Shown: in pieces, positions 1-7,230 of the stretch
How the letters are laid out: every line of letters starts with the position of its first letter
Numbering within the stretch: the stretch's first letter is position 1
Source: a virus
Strand: one strand, 5' to 3'
IMG/VR virus record: IMGVR_UViG_3300042455_001086
Coordinates: 124,001-188,000 of that record
DNA: 64,000 nucleotides
Position numbers and translations under genes: made by a program
Notes under the pieces: generated by a model
What the model was told of the DNA's origin: nothing
The model's input: the letters and a program-made list of their open reading frames with translations, nothing else
Database searches by the model: none

Positions 1-53
1 AGTTCTCCGGTGTATGGATCGTGTGTTGGTATTTTATTTGCCGAAGTTTCCAT
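1..53 (-). CDS. Conserved small phage protein, N-terminal fragment
   Basis: Only the first 17 codons are inside the window. They begin METSANKIPTHDPYTGE and run off the left edge. The ATG lies inside the last codons of the upstream gene (20 nt overlap), which is the usual arrangement in this operon. The IPTHDPYTGEL-type opening is one I associate with short conserved proteins of Bacteroidota phages, but I know no function. The call rests on the frame staying open and on this peptide, so the rest of the gene is needed to confirm it. Confidence 0.5.
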   Translation of the reverse strand, partial: METSANKIPTHDPYTGE

Positions 54-228
54 TGAATAGCATTTTCATTTGGTTCATAAGTTGTATTTGTTTTTTTTGT
101 AGTTCTTGGACTTTCCTTTTTTCTTCATCACTGAGTTCGTAGCTATTTGCGTTGATGTCTGAAATTTCATTTAAGATTCTTCTATGTTCGTTCAATAACT
201 GTCCGTAAATTACCTCTATATTTTTCAT
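34..228 (-). CDS. Small helical hypothetical protein
   Basis: A 64-residue protein with no recognised domain. It is almost entirely charged and helical: a Lys/Glu/Gln-rich heptad-like stretch (about residues 34-58) ends in a Met-rich tail. The composition suggests a short coiled coil. Its ATG overlaps the stop of the preceding gene by 4 nt (ATGA), which indicates translational coupling in the same minus-strand operon. Confidence 0.75.
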   Translation of the reverse strand: MKNIEVIYGQLLNEHRRILNEISDINANSYELSDEEKRKVQELQKKQIQLMNQMKMLFNGNFGK

Positions 229-473
229 TTTACAATTGCATTTGTCAATTGGTTTATTAGTCCTTGGACTTCTTCAAATTTAGTAAATCTGATGATTGGA
301 TCCGTGTTAAATACTTCTACCGGCCAGTCTGATGTCTTTAATTCTTCATTTGCCGGAGTTATAAATGTTAAACCATTTACAATATCTAAAGCATAATAGT
401 AAGACTCATCATCATCATATTCTCCGATGTATTCTTTTTGGAACCCCAAAAGTTGTAATTCTTTCTCTGTCAT
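225..473 (-). CDS. Hypothetical protein, 82 aa
   Basis: Soluble 82-residue protein of unknown function. An acidic Asp/Tyr-rich patch near residue 20 precedes a hydrophobic beta-type middle (YALDIVNGLTFITPA). It overlaps the next gene by 4 nt and lies directly after the lipoprotein gene, so it belongs to the same operon. A related layout (charged start, then a short beta core and the end RFxxFEEVQGLI) recurs in the protein at 1013-1252, which ends in a similar LKRFEAAHSLI segment. The two may be distant paralogues. Confidence 0.75.
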   Translation of the reverse strand: MTEKELQLLGFQKEYIGEYDDDESYYYALDIVNGLTFITPANEELKTSDWPVEVFNTDPIIRFTKFEEVQGLINQLTNAIVK

Positions 474-474
474 C

Positions 475-738
475 TTATTTTTTTTCTACAATGTTAAATG
501 TTCCTTCTACTACACCCCAAGATGATTCTTCCTGAAACTGATAAGTTTCGGCAACATCGTTTGAATTCATTTCTCTTGTCAAATACCAAATTTGGTCTTT
601 TTTCCAAGTTATGTTCATCAACTTTCTTCCCTTTGGTAGATTAATTGTCCCTTGACCACCCCAAGATTTAACTCGTTCGTTTTGAGTACATGATGTTGCA
701 ATAACACAAATTAATATTCCTAAAATTACTTTTCTCAT
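475..738 (-). CDS. Predicted phage lipoprotein
   Basis: An 87-residue secreted lipoprotein. The N-terminus (MRKVILGILICVIATSC) is a type II signal peptide: a basic start, a hydrophobic core and a lipobox with the acylated Cys at residue 17. The mature part of about 70 residues contains a GGQGTINLPKGRKL segment and a Trp/Tyr-rich beta-type region. Small phage lipoproteins such as T5 Llp act in superinfection exclusion. That role is possible here but is inferred only from size and localisation. The gene sits 11 nt from the following membrane-protein gene. Confidence 0.8.
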   Translation of the reverse strand: MRKVILGILICVIATSCTQNERVKSWGGQGTINLPKGRKLMNITWKKDQIWYLTREMNSNDVAETYQFQEESSWGVVEGTFNIVEKK

Positions 739-749
739 TTTTATTTTTT

Positions 750-1016
750 TTACAATTCTCGTTTATCTAACTCTTCTAAAACTTCTTTTAACAATTCATC
801 ACCTTTTTTATATTTTATATCGTGGTAAATATACAATAAAAAACAAACAACATCAAGACATATTGAATACAAAATCCATTTTCCTGTGGATAATACAAAT
901 AAACTTTGTATTAAAACAATAATACACAATATAGTGGTAATAAAAGTATTTTTTTCCATCTTTTTTAATTCAGAATACGCTAAATCAAATAGATCGTCAT
1001 TTTTTAAATCTTTCAT
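750..1016 (-). CDS. Small membrane protein with two helices
   Basis: An 88-residue protein. A charged N-terminal helix (residues 1-22) is followed by two adjacent hydrophobic segments, roughly residues 25-45 and 48-65, and a Lys/Glu-rich amphipathic tail. The topology suggests a hairpin in the inner membrane with both ends in the cytoplasm. It neighbours the lipoprotein gene, so both may modify the infected cell envelope. It overlaps the upstream gene by 4 nt. No family is recognised. Confidence 0.7.
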   Translation of the reverse strand: MKDLKNDDLFDLAYSELKKMEKNTFITTILCIIVLIQSLFVLSTGKWILYSICLDVVCFLLYIYHDIKYKKGDELLKEVLEELDKREL

Positions 1017-1252
1017 TCCAGTTCTTTTACTTTTATTAACGAATGTGCGGCTTCAAATCTCTTTAATGTCATAATAAGTTCTGTGACATTATCAAAAGCC
1101 CATCTTTCTGTTTCAATAACATAAAAATCTCCACCACCACCATTTTGAGTTTTGATAGTTAAAAATTGATCTCTTGTATCACAACAATCAGCGTCCTGGG
1201 TAAATGTCATTTGGAATTCTTGACCCAATATTGAAACTTTATTTTCTCTCAT
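1013..1252 (-). CDS. Hypothetical protein, 79 aa
   Basis: Soluble 79-residue protein of unknown function. A beta-rich first half contains the adjacent Cys pair at DADCCD and a GGGGDFYVIETERW turn. The last 25 residues form a helix. The Cys pair could bind metal or form a disulfide, but nothing else supports this. The C-terminal helix resembles the end of the protein at 225-473. Confidence 0.7.
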   Translation of the reverse strand: MRENKVSILGQEFQMTFTQDADCCDTRDQFLTIKTQNGGGGDFYVIETERWAFDNVTELIMTLKRFEAAHSLIKVKELE

Positions 1253-1291
1253 AACCTTAATTTTAAATCAAAGTTAAAAAAAAAACTTTAA

Positions 1292-1513
1292 TCAAACAAG
1301 TTTTATGATGAATTTTCCAGGATTTAAATATTCTTCCTCACAAGTCATATTATAATCACTAACACAATTTATTACAATATTTTTCATTTGATTACTTTGG
1401 CCGGTAATAACACCAACAACTTTTTGATTTGATTTCATATTCTCCCACAGAAATTGATCCAGAATAGTTTGGACCTCGTTATGTCTAATCCCGTGGAGAT
1501 CCAGCGAGTTCAT
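1292..1513 (-). CDS. Stand-alone Smr domain protein
   Basis: A 73-residue protein consisting only of a small MutS-related (Smr) domain. The N-terminal LDLHGIRHNEV (about residues 4-14) is the diagnostic Smr opening. VVGVITGQSNQMKN (about 33-46) corresponds to the ITGxG loop, and the end KFIIKL matches the final strand. Smr domains are nicking nucleases or nucleic-acid binding modules that act on branched DNA or on RNA. The usual TGKG is TGQS here, so activity is uncertain. The ATG lies 29 nt inside the preceding gene; a TTG two codons earlier is less likely to be the start. Confidence 0.8.
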   Translation of the reverse strand: MNSLDLHGIRHNEVQTILDQFLWENMKSNQKVVGVITGQSNQMKNIVINCVSDYNMTCEEEYLNPGKFIIKLV

Positions 1514-1670
1514 CTTCAATTATATTTACTAAACTTACAGAAATTAAACTATTTGTCCCATCTTTGTCCTGATATATCACTTTTTTACCTCCAACAAAAT
1601 AATTATCATCTTCTAAAACGGCATCAACAATTTCACCATCAATCAATATTTTGATATTATTTTTGATCAT
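1485..1670 (-). CDS. Hypothetical protein, 61 aa
   Basis: A 61-residue protein starting MIKNNIKILIDGEIV. I chose the ATG at 1670 over an in-frame TTG at 1706 because a purine-rich AAAAAGGAAAAAAAG precedes it. It has a short beta-type core with a repeated acidic turn and no recognised domain. Both ends overlap neighbours: the start lies inside the 34-codon membrane peptide gene and the end inside the Smr gene. Confidence 0.6.
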   Translation of the reverse strand: MIKNNIKILIDGEIVDAVLEDDNYFVGGKKVIYQDKDGTNSLISVSLVNIIEDELAGSPRD

Positions 1671-1761
1671 CTTTTTTTCCTTTTTTATAACGAATATAAA
1701 GTTCAAGTGGTATTAAAATCATAACACAAACAATTCCACTAATTATTAAAAATTGTTCCAT
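1657..1761 (-). CDS. Single-span membrane micropeptide
   Basis: A 34-codon frame whose product is one hydrophobic helix (MEQFLIISGIVCVMILIPLE, then LYIRY) followed by a strongly basic tail (KKGKKDDQK). It exactly fills the gap between two genes and overlaps the start of the next one by 14 nt. A short leader followed by a single transmembrane helix fits a real membrane peptide, but coding potential is hard to judge at this length. Confidence 0.45.
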   Translation of the reverse strand: MEQFLIISGIVCVMILIPLELYIRYKKGKKDDQK

Positions 1762-1765
1762 TTTT

Positions 1766-2074
1766 TTAAATATTATAGGTTAATTCACCATTTTCAATTT
1801 CAACCTCTAACACACCATCACTTTCATAGGTAATTTTATCTATTTGTTCACCAGTTAATGTAATTTTTTCTGGTTCCATAAAAATTTTATATGCCTGGTT
1901 TAAAGACAACTTTGGGTCTGTAATTAAATTCAAAGTTGTTTGATTACTACATTCAACTATGGAAGGATATTGTCCGCCAACAGTCATAATCGCCTTATCC
2001 CCAATTTGAATTTCATCCAATGAGACCAAAAAAGGTTTTTCATCAATTATAAATAATTTTAATTTTTTTGTCAT
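1766..2074 (-). CDS. Hypothetical protein, 102 aa
   Basis: Soluble beta-rich protein of 102 residues with no recognised domain. Alternating hydrophobic strands (KLKLFIIDEKPFLVS, AIMTVGGQYPSIVE) suggest a small barrel-like fold. It overlaps the HAD phosphatase gene by 4 nt and is probably co-translated with it. Confidence 0.7.
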   Translation of the reverse strand: MTKKLKLFIIDEKPFLVSLDEIQIGDKAIMTVGGQYPSIVECSNQTTLNLITDPKLSLNQAYKIFMEPEKITLTGEQIDKITYESDGVLEVEIENGELTYNI

Positions 2075-2460
2075 TTTTTTATGTTAAAATTTAATAGAGT
2101 TTCAACCTCTTGATTTTTTAACTCAACAATAGGTCCCCACTCTCCTTTATATGTTATGCCTCTTACCGGTCTATTATCAACCCAAACATACTCACAATCA
2201 TCCTCAATACATCTTGGTTTATCCATAATCAAATCGTGAAATTTGAAACCGTTTTCTATTAACCAATTGTATGTTGTTTCTCTATCTTTTGATTCTCTTG
2301 CGGTGAAAAACACAATTTTATTTCCATCGTTATAAAGTTTATTAATAATCTCAATTGATTTTGGAAAAACTTTTGCTGTTGAGTAAAGGTGTGAATCCTC
2401 ATTTTTTATATCATCACAAATAGTGCCGTCAATATCAAGAAGAAAAACTCTTTTTTTCAT
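2071..2460 (-). CDS. HAD-superfamily phosphatase
   Basis: A compact 129-residue HAD hydrolase. Motif I is FLLDIDGTICDD (nucleophile Asp9, general acid Asp11), motif II is VFFTARES (about 69-76), a Lys-containing KPRC segment follows near residue 100, and the acidic motif IV is WVDNRPVRG (about 112-120). The size suggests a capless C0-type phosphatase. Such enzymes remove 3' or 5' phosphates from nucleotides or RNA ends. With the ligase and kinase-like genes elsewhere in the window, a role in nucleic-acid end processing is plausible but not shown. Confidence 0.8.
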   Translation of the reverse strand: MKKRVFLLDIDGTICDDIKNEDSHLYSTAKVFPKSIEIINKLYNDGNKIVFFTARESKDRETTYNWLIENGFKFHDLIMDKPRCIEDDCEYVWVDNRPVRGITYKGEWGPIVELKNQEVETLLNFNIKK

Positions 2461-2771
2461 ATTCTCAAATCATTTTTACGATTCATATCCAAAATATAAG
2501 CCATTAAATTTTTAACTAAAGTGTCTGGGTCAATGCTCTGATATAAATCCGGATAACGGTCTTGTAGAATTTTGTTTTCTTCATATTCTCTACAACTATC
2601 AAGTATATCTGAAAGCATTGATTTTAACATATGTTCTTTATCATAAGTATCTTCAACTTTACTTTCCATTACTTGCCCTTCAAGTTCTTGGGTATATTCA
2701 ATTAATTCCTCAACTGGACTTAAATCCATTAAGTGTTCATTCCCTTTGAATATTTGACTTATACTTTTCAT
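2457..2771 (-). CDS. Hypothetical acidic helical protein
   Basis: A 104-residue, acidic and largely helical protein without a recognised domain. It lies between two HAD-family genes with 4 nt overlaps on both sides, so the three are probably translated as a unit. No membrane segment or metal-binding cluster is visible. Confidence 0.7.
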   Translation of the reverse strand: MKSISQIFKGNEHLMDLSPVEELIEYTQELEGQVMESKVEDTYDKEHMLKSMLSDILDSCREYEENKILQDRYPDLYQSIDPDTLVKNLMAYILDMNRKNDLRI

Positions 2772-3316
2772 TCCAAAAACTTCAATATCTTTTCTTTAAC
2801 GCCCGATTGTTTAATTCCTTCAGTATGTGGTCTAGCACAATGAACGAAATTATCAAGACCCCACTCTTTCCAGGATGTCCCATCTTTACCCATATTAAGG
2901 TCATCAACGACAACCCAATGTGTTACTTCAGGATGATCGTGTAACCAGTTCATTATTTCAACAGCTCGTGTGTGCTCTAGTTCCCACATTGCCATCCATT
3001 CGTGATCGTTTATAAAATTTTCACAATCTTTAATTGATGGTGTTAAATCAATTGGCGCTTTAATTCCACGAGTTTTATACATTTCTTTCATATCATCTAA
3101 TGTTCCGTACTTCTTCCAATCAGAAGATATGACTATTTCACACCCTGTAAGTTCTATGATTTCATTTAATACTTTAACTGCCTTTTCATCAAAACTATCC
3201 ATTCGTATATCCATAGGAGTTTCGGGATTTGAATCAAATCCTTTTTTCTTATATCGCCCACCCCAATTATTGGATAGGCATATAACTCCGTCGTGATCTA
3301 AAAATAATATTTTCAT
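2768..3316 (-). CDS. HAD domain protein of the Swiss Army Knife RNA-repair type
   Basis: A 182-residue HAD-like protein starting MKILFLDHDGVICLSNN. The nucleophile motif is LDHDGV (second Asp replaced by His-Asp order, as LDHDG), followed by a VKVLNEIIELTGCEIVISSDWK block and the acidic VVDDLN (about 135-140). The SSDW(R/K) signature is typical of the HAD_SAK family associated with RNA repair proteins. I chose the ATG at 3316 over the upstream TTG. A TATATTTG box ends 4 nt before the ATG, which suggests a near-leaderless transcript. Confidence 0.75.
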   Translation of the reverse strand: MKILFLDHDGVICLSNNWGGRYKKKGFDSNPETPMDIRMDSFDEKAVKVLNEIIELTGCEIVISSDWKKYGTLDDMKEMYKTRGIKAPIDLTPSIKDCENFINDHEWMAMWELEHTRAVEIMNWLHDHPEVTHWVVVDDLNMGKDGTSWKEWGLDNFVHCARPHTEGIKQSGVKEKILKFLE

Positions 3317-3320
3317 AATA

Positions 3321-3328
3321 CAAATATA
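3321..3328 (-). promoter_or_regulatory. Possible -7 element (TATATTTG)
   Basis: The minus strand reads TATATTTG, then 4 nt, then the ATG of the HAD_SAK gene. It matches TAnnTTTG, but no TTTG is visible 19-21 nt upstream, so it is only half of the consensus. Confidence 0.4.
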
Positions 3329-3339
3329 ATAAATTAAAT

Positions 3340-3645
3340 TCAATAACCGGTAATAATATCAAGCTTTGTTTTATATTTTTGTGAAAACCATTCTTCCACA
3401 AAGTTATATGTTTCGTTATAATCAATATTAAACATATTTAATATTGGATCTATCACATATTTGGAACTAACAAAGACAACACTATCTATACTTCTATCTT
3501 CACAACTATCTAAAATGAAAATTTTATCACCAAAATTTTTCTGACTAAATGTTTTATATCTCCCATTCTTTTCTTCCGCAACAATTAAATTACCATAATG
3601 TAGATTCAAGAATTTAGATACTGCATTTTTTTGTAATTCGGTCAT
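3340..3645 (-). CDS. Hypothetical protein, 101 aa
   Basis: A 101-residue soluble protein of unknown function, starting MTELQKNAVSKFLNLHYG. An in-frame TTG upstream (3675) lies inside a terminator hairpin and is rejected as a start. Features are a mixed alpha/beta core, a FILDSCED turn and a Trp-containing helix near the C-terminus (FVEEWFSQKYK). The stop is 24 nt before the next ATG. Confidence 0.7.
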   Translation of the reverse strand: MTELQKNAVSKFLNLHYGNLIVAEEKNGRYKTFSQKNFGDKIFILDSCEDRSIDSVVFVSSKYVIDPILNMFNIDYNETYNFVEEWFSQKYKTKLDIITGY

Positions 3646-3654
3646 TTTTAAAAT

Positions 3655-3693
3655 TTTAAAAAACCCCAAACTCAATGAAGAGAGTGGGGTTTA
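3655..3693 (-). terminator. Rho-independent terminator
   Basis: On the minus strand AAACCCCACTC pairs with GAGTTTGGGGTTT around a short loop and is followed by T-rich sequence. It closes the transcript of the gene at 3855-4301. The 160 bases between them (3694-3854) show no convincing gene, only an AAGGCCTT palindrome near 3776. Confidence 0.7.
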
Positions 3694-3854
3694 TGAGTTG
3701 AGTTATGTCTATCTGAGGTTAGAAGAGGTTTAAGATTTGAAATACTAACTGTTGAACTATTTAACTTTTGACATTTAAGGCCTTGGTAATCTAATCATAG
3801 CATCGTAGATCTGGAACAAAGTTCTCGTAATAGATATAACATAATCAACTCAAA

Positions 3855-4301
3855 TTACAAACCAGCAATTGTGGTTGTAAAGTTGTGTTGGTCCAACTCT
3901 TCTTGAAGTTGTTCAATTTTCAACTCAAGTGATTTAACTTCATTGTCTCTCTCAACAATTGAAATTTCAGCGTTTTTGATAATTGGTGATTCACTTCTAC
4001 GAGCGTAGAAATCAACTGCCACACCATTGGTACAGTCAAGTTCTTTTAAACCTTTTACTAAAGATTTTAACTCACCCATTAGGAAAATTTTATCATAGAC
4101 TGGTCCATTTGCTCTATGGATTTGAGTTTTGATAATGTTGATTTGTTCAATCTTTTTATAGATTGCAGCTAATGTTTCTTTAGAAGAATATGATCTTTCA
4201 TTTCCTTCTAATACAGAGTTATTAATGTGTAATCTTTTTGTTAATTCATTTAATTCTTGAACTAACTTGTTTTTAAACTTTAATGCTTGTTTAATCGTCA
4301 T
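3855..4301 (-). CDS. DIP1984/septicolysin-like helical protein
   Basis: A 148-residue, almost entirely helical protein. The order of features (KNKLVQELNELTKRL, then an NNSVLEGN turn, then a helix ending QIHRANGP, then a C-terminal coiled coil of about 30 residues) resembles the DIP1984/septicolysin-like family of small cytoplasmic proteins of unknown function. The resemblance is from memory, so the family name is tentative. The gene has its own promoter and terminator and is thus a monocistronic unit. Confidence 0.6.
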   Translation of the reverse strand: MTIKQALKFKNKLVQELNELTKRLHINNSVLEGNERSYSSKETLAAIYKKIEQINIIKTQIHRANGPVYDKIFLMGELKSLVKGLKELDCTNGVAVDFYARRSESPIIKNAEISIVERDNEVKSLELKIEQLQEELDQHNFTTTIAGL

Positions 4302-4318
4302 AACTTATTTTTTTGTTT

Positions 4319-4351
4319 CAAAATTATACTTGTATTATATTTAATAGTCAA
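4319..4351 (-). promoter_or_regulatory. Vegetative-type promoter, imperfect
   Basis: The minus strand carries TAATTTTG at 4319-4326 and a TTG at 4349-4351, spaced 22 nt (the consensus is 19-21). It would start transcription about 10 nt before the ATG at 4301. Confidence 0.5.
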
Positions 4352-4670
4352 TATTTTTTGTTAGACAAATTTCTCTATCGGCTAAATGACTATATGCCCA
4401 CACCTCAAAACCAAAACCGCCGGTTGGTCTAAATATATATTCAATTTCACCATACATATCAAAAACACCTTTTATGTTTTCTTTCCATTTATTTAAGATT
4501 TCTACCTCATCCGGATGAATTGTAAATGTCATTGATTTATTATTTTCATCAACCAAATCATTTTTATGTTTTATTGAATCACAAAACAATAAATCTGTGT
4601 TATTACTATTTTCACTTTTATTAAGAATCCTTTCACGCATTTTGTTTAATCTTTCAACTTCAGTTTCCAT
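4341..4670 (-). CDS. Hypothetical protein, 109 aa
   Basis: A 109-residue soluble protein. A charged N-terminal helix with an NKSENSNNT turn precedes a beta-type second half containing FRPTGGFGFEVWAYSH. No known domain was recognised. Its 3' end overlaps the promoter of the following gene. Confidence 0.7.
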   Translation of the reverse strand: METEVERLNKMRERILNKSENSNNTDLLFCDSIKHKNDLVDENNKSMTFTIHPDEVEILNKWKENIKGVFDMYGEIEYIFRPTGGFGFEVWAYSHLADREICLTKNIDY

Positions 4671-4679
4671 GTGAAAATT

Positions 4680-5237
4680 TTAATCATTATTTTTTATAAC
4701 TTCAACAACCTTTAAAGACCAGGGATCAGAAAAATCATCAAACTCACAGATTGATATTTCATTATGAAGTGCGTTGAAATATAAATCTCCCTTTAATATT
4801 GGTTCCTTTAAATTTTTAAGGTATAATTTTCCATCTACTTCAATATATAGTTTTTCATCCCGATGTTCCTCGCATAAGGTATAAATCCAACCATTTATTT
4901 TATGTTGTTCTCCTGGTTCTCCACAAACTTCACATACCTGGAAACTCTCTCTTTCCGCCTCAACGATAAAGTGTAATCCATTTTCTGGAAGATTGTCAAT
5001 AAAAAAACTAAGCCCTCCAAATTTTTCTTTTACATTGATAAAACTTTTATCCCAACCAAGTCTAATCAAAGTTTCAAAAAGTCTCTCAAGTATTCCAAGC
5101 CAACCATTTCCAACATTGAATTCATTTCTTGATAATATTGGTCCTTTGTCTGTTCTATAAACTCTTACAAGTCCACCAATATTTGCTAAGAAATCTTCAA
5201 ACTCAGTATCAGTTCTAAAATTATCATTCTTTCTCAT
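4680..5237 (-). CDS. Conserved phage protein with CxxC zinc motif
   Basis: A 185-residue protein. Residues 45-80 contain a GWLGILERLFETL helix followed by VKEKFGGLSFF. Next come CEVCGEPGEQH and TLCEEHR (about residues 103-128), a likely Cys3-His or Cys4-type zinc site. This combination (GW..L, then VKEKFG.L.F, then CE.CG.PG, then TLC..H) occurs in many phage proteins of unknown function. It overlaps the next HAD gene by 14 nt. Confidence 0.7.
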   Translation of the reverse strand: MRKNDNFRTDTEFEDFLANIGGLVRVYRTDKGPILSRNEFNVGNGWLGILERLFETLIRLGWDKSFINVKEKFGGLSFFIDNLPENGLHFIVEAERESFQVCEVCGEPGEQHKINGWIYTLCEEHRDEKLYIEVDGKLYLKNLKEPILKGDLYFNALHNEISICEFDDFSDPWSLKVVEVIKNND

Positions 5238-5646
5238 CTTTTCTTATTTTTTTAACAATAGTCAATGCGTTTGATAAAGTCCAATATGAATCCCAAAAAC
5301 CACCTCGGTCATCAAGAAAAATGTTTGCATATAGTTTTCCGTTTATACCATAAGGTCTGTTCCATTCTGGGTGCATTTCATTTACTCCGTGGACTTCAAC
5401 ACCCAAAGATTCAACCTGTTCTTTTGCGTTCTCTAATCTATCTAAACTTCTTGCTGTATTAATCAAAAAGTATATTCCTTCTTTTTGACATTCCAAGATT
5501 AGATCAACCATTTTTTTACAATTTTCTCTAATCTCTTCATTATATGGAATAATTGTGTCGTCAAGATCACAAGCGATTATAATCTTACCATTCTTCAACC
5601 ATTCTTTGACTAATCTATTTGTATAAAAGTTTGTATGATGTCTCAT
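5224..5646 (-). CDS. HAD-superfamily phosphatase
   Basis: A 140-residue HAD protein. Motif I is IIIACDLDDTIIPYN (nucleophile Asp near residue 27), motif II is FLINTARSLDR (about 56-66), and motif IV is ANIFLDDRGGFWD (about 108-120). It lacks a visible cap domain and resembles small phage-encoded 5'-nucleotidase or polynucleotide phosphatase-like proteins. The exact substrate is unknown. It overlaps the zinc-ribbon gene upstream by 4 nt. Confidence 0.8.
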   Translation of the reverse strand: MRHHTNFYTNRLVKEWLKNGKIIIACDLDDTIIPYNEEIRENCKKMVDLILECQKEGIYFLINTARSLDRLENAKEQVESLGVEVHGVNEMHPEWNRPYGINGKLYANIFLDDRGGFWDSYWTLSNALTIVKKIRKDEKE

Positions 5647-5828
5647 TTTTCTAATTCTTCTTCTTTGATAATTCTTATTTCACCCATTGTTCTTGAATAA
5701 AATTCCTCCAAATCAAATCCACTTTTTCCACATTCACAAACTTGCATATCCCATCTTCTATTGGAATACGATTCGTGTTGGTTCCCACAACTAAGACATT
5801 CCCAGGTTACTTTTTTGTGTTTTGTCAT
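5643..5828 (-). CDS. Small zinc-ribbon protein
   Basis: A 61-residue protein starting MTKHKKVTWECLSCGNQHE. The pairs CLSC (about 11-14) and CEC (about 31-33) form a probable zinc ribbon, followed by an acidic helical tail (EEEELEK type). An earlier ATG at 5867 would add 13 residues (MNFTLTKPLNQNK). I prefer 5828 because the stop of an upstream frame (TAA) lies 1 nt before this ATG. Confidence 0.65.
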   Translation of the reverse strand: MTKHKKVTWECLSCGNQHESYSNRRWDMQVCECGKSGFDLEEFYSRTMGEIRIIKEEELEK

Positions 5829-5829
5829 C

Positions 5830-5985
5830 TTATTCTGATTTAAAGGTTTTGTTAAAGTAAAGTTCATAGATTTTTATTGCACCTAATCCGCTTTCTTTTT
5901 CTACTTCGGTCTGTATATGTAATTTTTTTACAAAGGTATGAATAAGTTTTGATATTTCAAAATAAAAAACTACATATACACCCAA
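5830..5985 (-). CDS. Possible small protein without an ATG start
   Basis: A 51-codon open frame reads like a protein (KLHIQTEVEKESGLGAIKIY, then ELYFNKTFKSE) and stops 1 nt before the ATG of the zinc-ribbon gene. It has no ATG; the only candidate start is a TTG at 5985. The promoter at 5931-5961 lies inside it. It may be a real gene with an unusual start or a decayed one. Confidence 0.3.
   Translation of the reverse strand: MGVYVVFYFEISKLIHTFVKKLHIQTEVEKESGLGAIKIYELYFNKTFKSE
5931..5961 (-). promoter_or_regulatory. Vegetative promoter (TTTG-N19-TACCTTTG)
   Basis: The minus strand shows TTTG at 5958-5961, a 19 nt spacer and TACCTTTG at 5931-5938, a full match to the Bacteroidota consensus. 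It drives the small zinc-ribbon and HAD genes below it. Confidence 0.7.
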
Positions 5986-5998
5986 CCGTTATATTCAA

Positions 5999-6202
5999 TT
6001 AACGACCATCCAAAAAACTACCTATAATAAGTTGTGGAACAATTTCACCGTCTTCCAAGGTCTCATCAAAATTAAAATCAACAAACATTTTCCAGTCCTG
6101 CAAATAATCCCCAAAATCTTCAATATATAATTCTGCGTTATATTTAACAAGTAATAAGTTAAGCTCTTTTAAAAATTGTTCTTGTTTTTCTTTTCCTATC
6201 AT
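5999..6202 (-). CDS. Hypothetical protein, 67 aa
   Basis: A 67-residue soluble acidic protein. A helical N-terminal half is followed by WKMFVDFNFDETLEDGE, and it ends LIIGSFLDGR. No family is recognised. It follows the AAA+ ATPase gene by 8 nt and may be translated with it. Confidence 0.65.
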   Translation of the reverse strand: MIGKEKQEQFLKELNLLLVKYNAELYIEDFGDYLQDWKMFVDFNFDETLEDGEIVPQLIIGSFLDGR

Positions 6203-6210
6203 AATATTAA

Positions 6211-7230
6211 CTATTTTCCAAACCCAACACTACCAGAACCTTTAATTGTTGGTGTTTTTTTCAACCCTTCAAGATTTTCAATTGTTTCTTCAAAAGTTCT
6301 ACCCATAACAATAACCGAAATAACAACTTCTTTTAAGTGTGACAATGACATCCCTTCAGTTTTTTTGATCCATTCCTCAATATCAATACCTTTTAAATCT
6401 TCTTCACTTAATTTATGTTCAATATAAGCTCTTCTAATATCTTCATTTGGAAGTTCCACTTTATATCTTCTATCAAAACGGGACGGACGGTTGGTGATTC
6501 TTTCCTGTAACTTCTCCGGATAGTTTGTTGTTGCAATATAAACAACACCTTCAATTTGTTTAACACCATCTAGTATGTTTAATAATCTAGCAGTTTGACT
6601 TCTACCTTCACCAGCAAGTGAATCAATATCCTCCAATAAAACAATCAATGGTCTTTTTGGTTCAACTTTTCTAAATGTCCCAATAAATGATGTAAACCTT
6701 TCAACATCTTCTTCATCTTTGATATTAATTACAATACCATCTTTTTCAATTAGTTGTTGTGATATTAATTGGATTATACCTGATTTACCACAACCTGGTT
6801 CACCATACATTAATATACCTCTTTTATGGATATAGTTATATTTCTTATAGTTGTCGGCTCTGTTCCAAAAATTATCAATATCTTTTAAAATGTCTGTAAT
6901 TTCATATGAAGGTAAGTGATATAACTCGTCAGACTTGAATGGTTGTTTTTTAACGGTATAAGTTTGTAAATTACCATTCCAACCTATTTCATAAACACCG
7001 GCAGGAACCTTTGGTACTGTAACATATGCCGGTGCGTACTCGTTATTTTTTAAATTACTCCAACAACAAGGTATATCTAAATCTTTTTTTTCTTCATCAG
7101 ATGTTCCACTAATAATAGGTTCTTCTATTGCCGGATCATCATTATATGCTAATGTATCTTCTATATATTTTTCACTCATATTATTTCTTTTTAATATTTC
7201 TTTTAGTTCTTTTCTCCAATCTCTTTCCAT
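6211..7230 (-). CDS. AAA+ ATPase
   Basis: A 339-residue ATPase with a single AAA+ module. Walker A is GEPGCGKS (residues 143-150), Walker B is LIVLLEDID (about 195-203), sensor 1 is ATTNYPE (about 233-239) and the arginine-finger region is RPSRFDRR (about 248-255). These are features of the classic FtsH/Bcs1/proteasomal clade. The first 130 residues are a poorly conserved N-domain that probably recognises substrate. No protease or nuclease domain is attached, so it should be an unfoldase or remodelling factor. The ATG at 7230 is preferred to an upstream TTG and overlaps the preceding gene by 28 nt. Confidence 0.85.
   Translation of the reverse strand: MERDWRKELKEILKRNNMSEKYIEDTLAYNDDPAIEEPIISGTSDEEKKDLDIPCCWSNLKNNEYAPAYVTVPKVPAGVYEIGWNGNLQTYTVKKQPFKSDELYHLPSYEITDILKDIDNFWNRADNYKKYNYIHKRGILMYGEPGCGKSGIIQLISQQLIEKDGIVINIKDEEDVERFTSFIGTFRKVEPKRPLIVLLEDIDSLAGEGRSQTARLLNILDGVKQIEGVVYIATTNYPEKLQERITNRPSRFDRRYKVELPNEDIRRAYIEHKLSEEDLKGIDIEEWIKKTEGMSLSHLKEVVISVIVMGRTFEETIENLEGLKKTPTIKGSGSVGFGK

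Noticed and set aside
3646-3675. TTG start extending the 101-aa protein upstream
   Set aside because: The extra codons lie inside a terminator hairpin. The same reasoning (TTG start inside a neighbour or promoter) removed extensions at 1706, 7248, 7436, 33212, 34867 and 38245.
3694-3854. Third small RNA like those at 35-36 kb
   Set aside because: It has a terminator, but the only promoter-like element (GAACTTTG) lacks the TA. It is more simply a 3' untranslated region.
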